A stretch of DNA of 64,000 bases, from NCBI GenBank assembly GCA_963742535.1, contig CAVUMC010000002.1:2542001-2606000 (forward strand), in the 5' to 3' direction. The stretch comes from VRUE01 sp963742535 (GTDB lineage: Bacteria > Actinomycetota > Thermoleophilia > Solirubrobacterales > 70-9). The position numbers and the translations under genes were made by a program. Positions 60,201-64,000 of this stretch are shown here, one piece after another. Under the pieces are notes generated by a model. It worked only from the letters and a program-made list of their open reading frames with translations, was not told where the DNA came from and ran no database searches. The stretch's first letter is position 1; the number at the start of each line of letters is the position of its first letter.

Positions 60201-63200
60201 GGCAGCTGATCGCGCGCCACCTGGTCGAAAGCCACGGCGCCGAGCACCTGCTCCTCGCCAGCCGCTCCGGCGATGGGGCGCGGGGCGCAAAGGAGCTGCG
60301 CGAGGAGCTCGAAGCGATCGGCGCCCAGGTCGAGATCGTCGCCTGCGACGTCTCCGAGCGGGGGCAGCTCGAAGCGCTGCTCGCCGGCATCGATCCCGAG
60401 CAGCCCCTCGGCGCGATCTTCCACTGCGCCGCCGTCCTCGCCGACGCCACCGTGCAGGGGGCGAGCGCCGAGCAGGTCGAGCGCGTCTTCGCCCCCAAGG
60501 TCGATGGCGCCGCCCACCTCAGCGAGCTGACCCGGGAGGCGGGCCTCACCCATTTCGTCTGCTTCTCCTCCGTCGCCGGCCTCTTTGGCGGCGCCGGCCA
60601 GGGTGCCTACGTCGCCGCCAACCGCTACCTCGACGCGCTGGCCCAGCAGAGGCGGGTCGAAGGGCTGCCGGCCACCTCGATCGCCTGGGGTCTCTGGCGG
60701 CGCGAGGCGGGCATGGCCGCCGGCCTCGGCGAGGCGGACATCGCGCGGATGGGGCGCGAAGGCATCGCCGCGCTCAGCGACGAGCAGGGTCTGGCGCTTC
60801 TCGACCGGGCCTTGGAATCCCCCGAGCCGCTTGCCGCCGCCCTTGCTCTCGACCGCCTCGCGCTGAGGGCAAAGGCAAAGGCGGGGGCGCTGCCCGCGGT
60901 TCTGACCGGGATCGTGCCCCAGGGCAGGGTGCCCCGCGGTGGTCGGGGAGGAACATTGGCGCGCCGCTTGCGCGAGGTCCCCGAGGGCACTCGTTCTCGC
61001 CTCGCCGAGGACTTCGTCAGTGCCGAGGTGGCGGCGATCCTCGGCCATTCCTCCCCGGCCCAGATCGGGCCCGAGGACGCCTTCAAGGAGCTCGGCTTCG
61101 ATTCGCTGGCCGCGGTCGAGCTGCGCAACCGGCTTGGTGAGGCCACCGGTCTTCAGCTCGCCTCGACCGCCGTCTTCGACTACCCCAATGTCGCGGCGCT
61201 GGCCGCGCATCTACTCGCCCTGATCGGCGAGAGCGCGCCGGCAAGGCGCGGTCCCGCGCGGGCCAGGGCGACGGAGGAGCCGATCGCGATCGTCGGCATG
61301 GCCTGCCGCCTGCCCGGTGGCGCCTGGTCTCCGCAGGGGCTCTGGGAGATGCTGGCCGCCGGCAGGGACGCGATCGGGCCTTTGCCGACAGACCGCGGCT
61401 GGGACCCCGAGAGCGTCTACCTGCTCGATCAGGACTCGCCCGAGTACCTGCACGAGGGCGGCTTCCTCCCCGACGCCGCCGAGTTCGACCCGGCCTTCTT
61501 CGGCATCTCGCCGCGCGAGGCGACGGCGATGGACCCCCAGCAGCGGCTGGCACTCGAATCCTCCTGGGAGGCGCTGGAAGACGCGGGGATCGATCCGCTG
61601 GGCTTGAAGGGGTCGCAGACCGGGGTCTTCACCGGGGTCTCGGATTCCGAATACGGGGTCTCGGTGGCCGACGCTTCGAGCGCCAGCGCCAGCGTCACCT
61701 CGGGCCGCGTCTCCTACGTCCTCGGCCTCGAGGGCCCGGCAATCAGCGTCGACACCGCCTGCTCCTCCTCGTTGGTGGCGATCCATCTGGCGGCCAGTGC
61801 GCTGCAGCGTGGGGAGTGCGACCTGGCCCTGGCGGGTGGGGTGGCGGTCCTGGTCACGCCGATGGTCTTCGGCTACTTCAGCAACCAGCAGGGCCTGGCC
61901 CAGAACGGGCGCAGCAAGTCCTTCGCCGAGGGGGCCGATGGCGCCGGCTTCGCCGAGGGTGCCGGCGTCCTCGTCCTGGAGCGGCTCTCCGAGGCCGAAG
62001 CAAACGGCCACCACATCCTCGCCACGATCCGCGGCTCTGCCGTCAACCAGGACGGCGCCTCGAACGGCCTCACCGCTCCCAACGGACCCTCGCAGGAGCG
62101 GGTGATCCGCCAGGCGCTGGCCAACGCCGGGCTGGAGCCGCAAGAGGTCGACATGGTCGAGGCCCACGGCACCGGGACCGCTCTCGGTGACCCGATCGAG
62201 GCCGGTGCCCTGCTCGCGACCTACGGTCAGGACCGCGAGCAGCCGCTCCGTCTTGGCTCGCTGAAGTCGAACATCGGCCACACCCAGGCCGCCGCCGGAG
62301 TGAGCGGCGTGATCAAGGCCGTGCTGGCGATGCGTGCGGGCCGGATGCCGAAGACGCTTCACGTCGACCAGCCCTCTTCCAAGATCGATTGGGGGGCGGG
62401 CAAGGTCGAGCTGCTCACCGAGTCGAGGGAGTGGGAGCCGAATGGTCACCCGCGCCGCGCCGGCGTCTCTTCCTTCGGCATCAGCGGCACCAACGCCCAT
62501 CTGATCTTGGAGGAGGCGCCCGTAGCCGGTCGGGACCCCGGCACGGGCGCTTCCTCCAAGGACCTAGACGGGGAGATCTTCTTCCCCGCTGGTCCTTTGC
62601 CGCTGCTCCTCTCGGCTAAAGGACAGGAGGCGCTGGCCGAGCAAGCCGCTCGCCTCGCCGCGCATCTCGAGCAGAACCCCGAGCTGGAGCTGAGGGATCT
62701 CACCTATTCCCTCGCAACGACTAAGCCCGGGTTGCAGAGGAGAGCGGTGCTCCTTGCGGTCGATAAGGCAGAGCTCTCGGAGGGACTCGGCGCCCTCGCA
62801 GGGGGCGAGCGCCCACCGAGTGCGGTCCTTGCCAAGTGCCCGCCGAGCCCACGTCTCGCTTACCTCTTCACTGGTCAGGGCTCCCAGAGACCCGGCATGG
62901 GCAAGGAGCTCTATGAGACCTACCCGGCCTACGGCGAGGCGCTGGATCAGGTCTTCGCCGAGATCGATCCGCTGATCGGTCGCTCCCTCGCCGAGCTGAT
63001 CTTCAGTGAGGAGGGATCGAGCGAGGCGGCCGAGCTCGCCCACACCACTTACGCACAACCGGCTCTCTTCGCCACGCAGGTCGCTCTCGGTCGTCTCTAC
63101 GAGAGCTGGGGACTGAAGCCCGAGGCGATGGCCGGGCACTCGGTCGGTGAGATCTCAGCTGCCCACCTCGCCGGCGTCCTTTCGCTGAAGGACGCGGCGA

Positions 63201-64000
63201 AGCTCGTCTGCTCCCGGGGTGCCCTGATGGGAGCGCTGCCGACCGGCGGGGCGATGCTGGCAATCGAGGCGACTGAGACGGAAGCCCTTGAGCTGATCGC
63301 GGGCAAGGAGCAAGCACTCTCCCTCGCCGCGATCAACTCGCCCAGCTCCTGCGTCATCTCGGGGGTCGAGTCCGCGATCGATGAGTGCGAGGCCACCTGG
63401 AAGGGGGCGGGCAAGCGAGCCAAGCGCCTCGAGGTCTCCCACGCCTTCCACTCGCCGCTGATGGAGCCGATGCTGGAGGAGTTCGCGGCGGTCTGCGAGA
63501 GCCTCGACTTCCAAGCTCCCAAGCTCCCGATCGTCTCCTGTCTCACAGGCGAGCTCCTCAGCAAGGAGCAGGCAACCGACCCTGGCTACTGGGTCACTCA
63601 TGTACGCCAGCCGGTGCGCTTCGCTGCCGCGGTCTCGACCCTGCTCGATGAAGGCACCTCTACAGCGCTGGAGCTCGGCCCCGACCCCGTCCTCTGCGCG
63701 ATGGCGGATGAGTGCCTCGGCGAGGGCCAGGAGCTCACGCTTGCTCCAGCGCTTCGCGCCGGGCACCCAGAGCCCAACAGCGCTCTTGGTGCTCTAGCTA
63801 CTGCCCATGCCACCGGTGCCCCGGTCAACTGGGACGCCTTCTTCAAAGGCTCGGGCGCACATCAGGTGCCGCTTCCCACCTACCCCTTCCAACGCCAGCG
63901 CTTCTGGCTCAGCCCCCAAAGCAGGGGGGCGGACCCTGCCGCTCTCGGTCACACGCCCCTTGACCATCCTTTCCTGGCAGCCGTTATCGAGGAGCCCGAA
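48246..64000 (+). CDS. Giant modular type I polyketide synthase, truncated by the window, one apparent frameshift
   Basis: Start ATG 48246 (GGGAGGG at 48234-48240; GTG 48243 adjacent). At least 5,250 residues, running off the right edge. Order: KSQ-AT-ACP, KS-AT-DH-KR-ACP, KS-AT-DH*-KR-ACP, KS-AT-(DH...). The frame breaks once, at GGGCCC 52680-52685, between KS1 and AT1. One restored base joins it to a single open frame that I checked at KR1, KS2, KR2, KS3 and the end. No N-terminal docking segment is present, as expected for a first PKS subunit. Extender choice from AT motifs: malonyl, methylmalonyl, malonyl, malonyl. It likely acts with the neighbouring phosphopantetheinyl transferase. The product cannot be named from this window. 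Confidence 0.92.
48273..51300 (+). other. PKS loading module: KSQ-AT-ACP
   Basis: The KS-like domain (48273-49545) has VDAAQSASLVAVH where the active Cys should be: codon CAA (Gln) at 48780-48782. KSQ domains decarboxylate the loaded extender and make the starter in place. The AT (about 49,885-50,760) has GHSVGEIAAVHLAGVL and the malonyl-type HAFH at 50469-50480, so the starter is predicted to be acetyl from malonyl-CoA. The ACP (51,060-51,300) has its serine in LGFDSAAAADL (51171-51173). Confidence 0.87.
51348..56380 (+). other. PKS module 1: KS-AT(methylmalonyl)-DH-KR-ACP
   Basis: KS 51,348-52,628 (Cys codon 51864-51866 in DTACSSS, EAHGTGT, NIGHAQ). AT 52,958-53,820 with GHSQGEIAAAH and YASH at 53537-53548, the methylmalonyl pattern. 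DH 54,046-54,870 is intact: His in DHAVAGTAILPG (54161-54163) and Asp in LLDAALHP (54644-54646). KR about 55,311-56,000: ITGATGALG, SSVAG, GYAAANSYLDALA, and no Trp of the A-type. ACP 56,100-56,380 with GFDSLAA (Ser 56255-56257). Predicted outcome: a methyl-branched alkene unit. The frameshift at 52,680 separates KS from AT. Confidence 0.85.
56429..61230 (+). other. PKS module 2: KS-AT(malonyl)-degenerate DH-KR-ACP
   Basis: KS 56,429-57,680 (Cys 56915-56917). AT 58,007-58,880 with HAFH at 58595-58606, malonyl type. The DH region (59,090-59,700) is damaged: the catalytic His is Gln (CAA 59216-59218 in SDQALGGQTILPG) and the catalytic Asp is Glu (GAG 59531-59533 in LLEAAFQP). About 50 residues found in the module 1 DH between the two halves are absent. 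KR 60,150-60,900 is intact (ITGATGGLG, SSVAG, GAYVAANRYLDALA). ACP 60,958-61,230 (Ser 61103-61105). Predicted outcome: a beta-hydroxy unit. Confidence 0.85.
61274..64000 (+). other. PKS module 3 (partial): KS-AT(malonyl)-start of DH
   Basis: KS 61,274-62,524 (Cys 61760-61762 in DTACSSS). AT about 62,860-63,740 with GHSVGEISAAHLAGVL and HAFH at 63440-63451, malonyl type. From about 63,946 the sequence LGHTPLDHPFLAAVIEEPE is the start of a DH domain, cut by the window edge. KS3-AT3 is very close in DNA sequence to KS2-AT2, which suggests recent duplication or gene conversion. Confidence 0.85.

Noticed and set aside
1..64000. CRISPR arrays, insertion sequences, prophage genes, rRNA
   Set aside because: No spaced direct repeats, transposase, integrase, capsid or rRNA sequence was seen. 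The only short tandem array is the contiguous 23-bp set at 29,048, which has no spacers.

Overview
The window is high-GC actinobacterial-type DNA. Codons are mostly G/C-ended, and there are many CsbD-like, ferritin-like, beta-helix, hemolysin-repeat and AYFT-signal surface proteins. Together these suggest a soil Thermoleophilia/Solirubrobacterales-like organism. This is inference: the window holds no rRNA or other marker. I see no insertion sequence and no CRISPR array.

Layout. 0-2.9 kb: a lower-GC operon for L-2,3-diaminopropionate (sbnA-sbnB) plus a sulfotransferase, preceded by the tail of a gene that may be an aminoacyl-tRNA synthetase relative. 2.9-16.6 kb: housekeeping and stress genes (class III-type alcohol dehydrogenase, CsbD, cupin, tatA/tatC with a ferritin-like protein, DUF2855, YihY, DUF488) and a 1248-residue beta-helix surface protein. 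16.6-25 kb: an exported-protein operon with AYFT signal peptides and six Ig-like repeats, an MFS exporter, and a large secreted repeat protein. 25-31 kb: an MMPL transporter, CsbD/coiled-coil proteins, and a compact plasmid-like island. The island has three perfect 23-bp tandem repeats, a double winged-helix protein and separated hicB/hicA genes. 31-34 kb: a hemolysin-repeat protein and an EEP-fold hydrolase.

34.0-42.5 kb is the most unusual region. A 73-nt tRNA gene with a short variable loop and a UAA anticodon lies 31 nt upstream of a stand-alone ArgRS-like gene. That gene overlaps a fused aminodeoxychorismate synthase by 4 bp. A GNAT, an HDAC-fold deacylase, a chorismate-mutase/cytochrome P450 fusion and a SidA-type flavin N-monooxygenase follow; every junction except GNAT to HDAC is a 4-bp overlap. 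I read this as a candidate biosynthetic operon for an aminophenylalanine-type product that may use a dedicated aminoacyl-tRNA.

42.5-48.2 kb: a PQQ-type propeller lipoprotein, a beta-carbonic anhydrase, a PucR-type regulator, an LmbU-family regulator, and a PptH/PptT-like pair (carrier-protein hydrolase and phosphopantetheinyl transferase). 48.2 kb to the end: one giant modular type I polyketide synthase with a KSQ loading module (malonyl AT), module 1 (methylmalonyl AT, DH, KR), module 2 (malonyl AT, degenerate DH, KR) and module 3 cut by the window edge. The transferase next door would activate its carrier domains and the LmbU-like protein is a plausible local regulator.

Four genes look interrupted by one-base frameshifts (DUF5996, hemolysin-repeat, PPTase, PKS). 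Three of the four are apparent one-base losses beside GGGCCC, so sequence error is as likely as true mutation.
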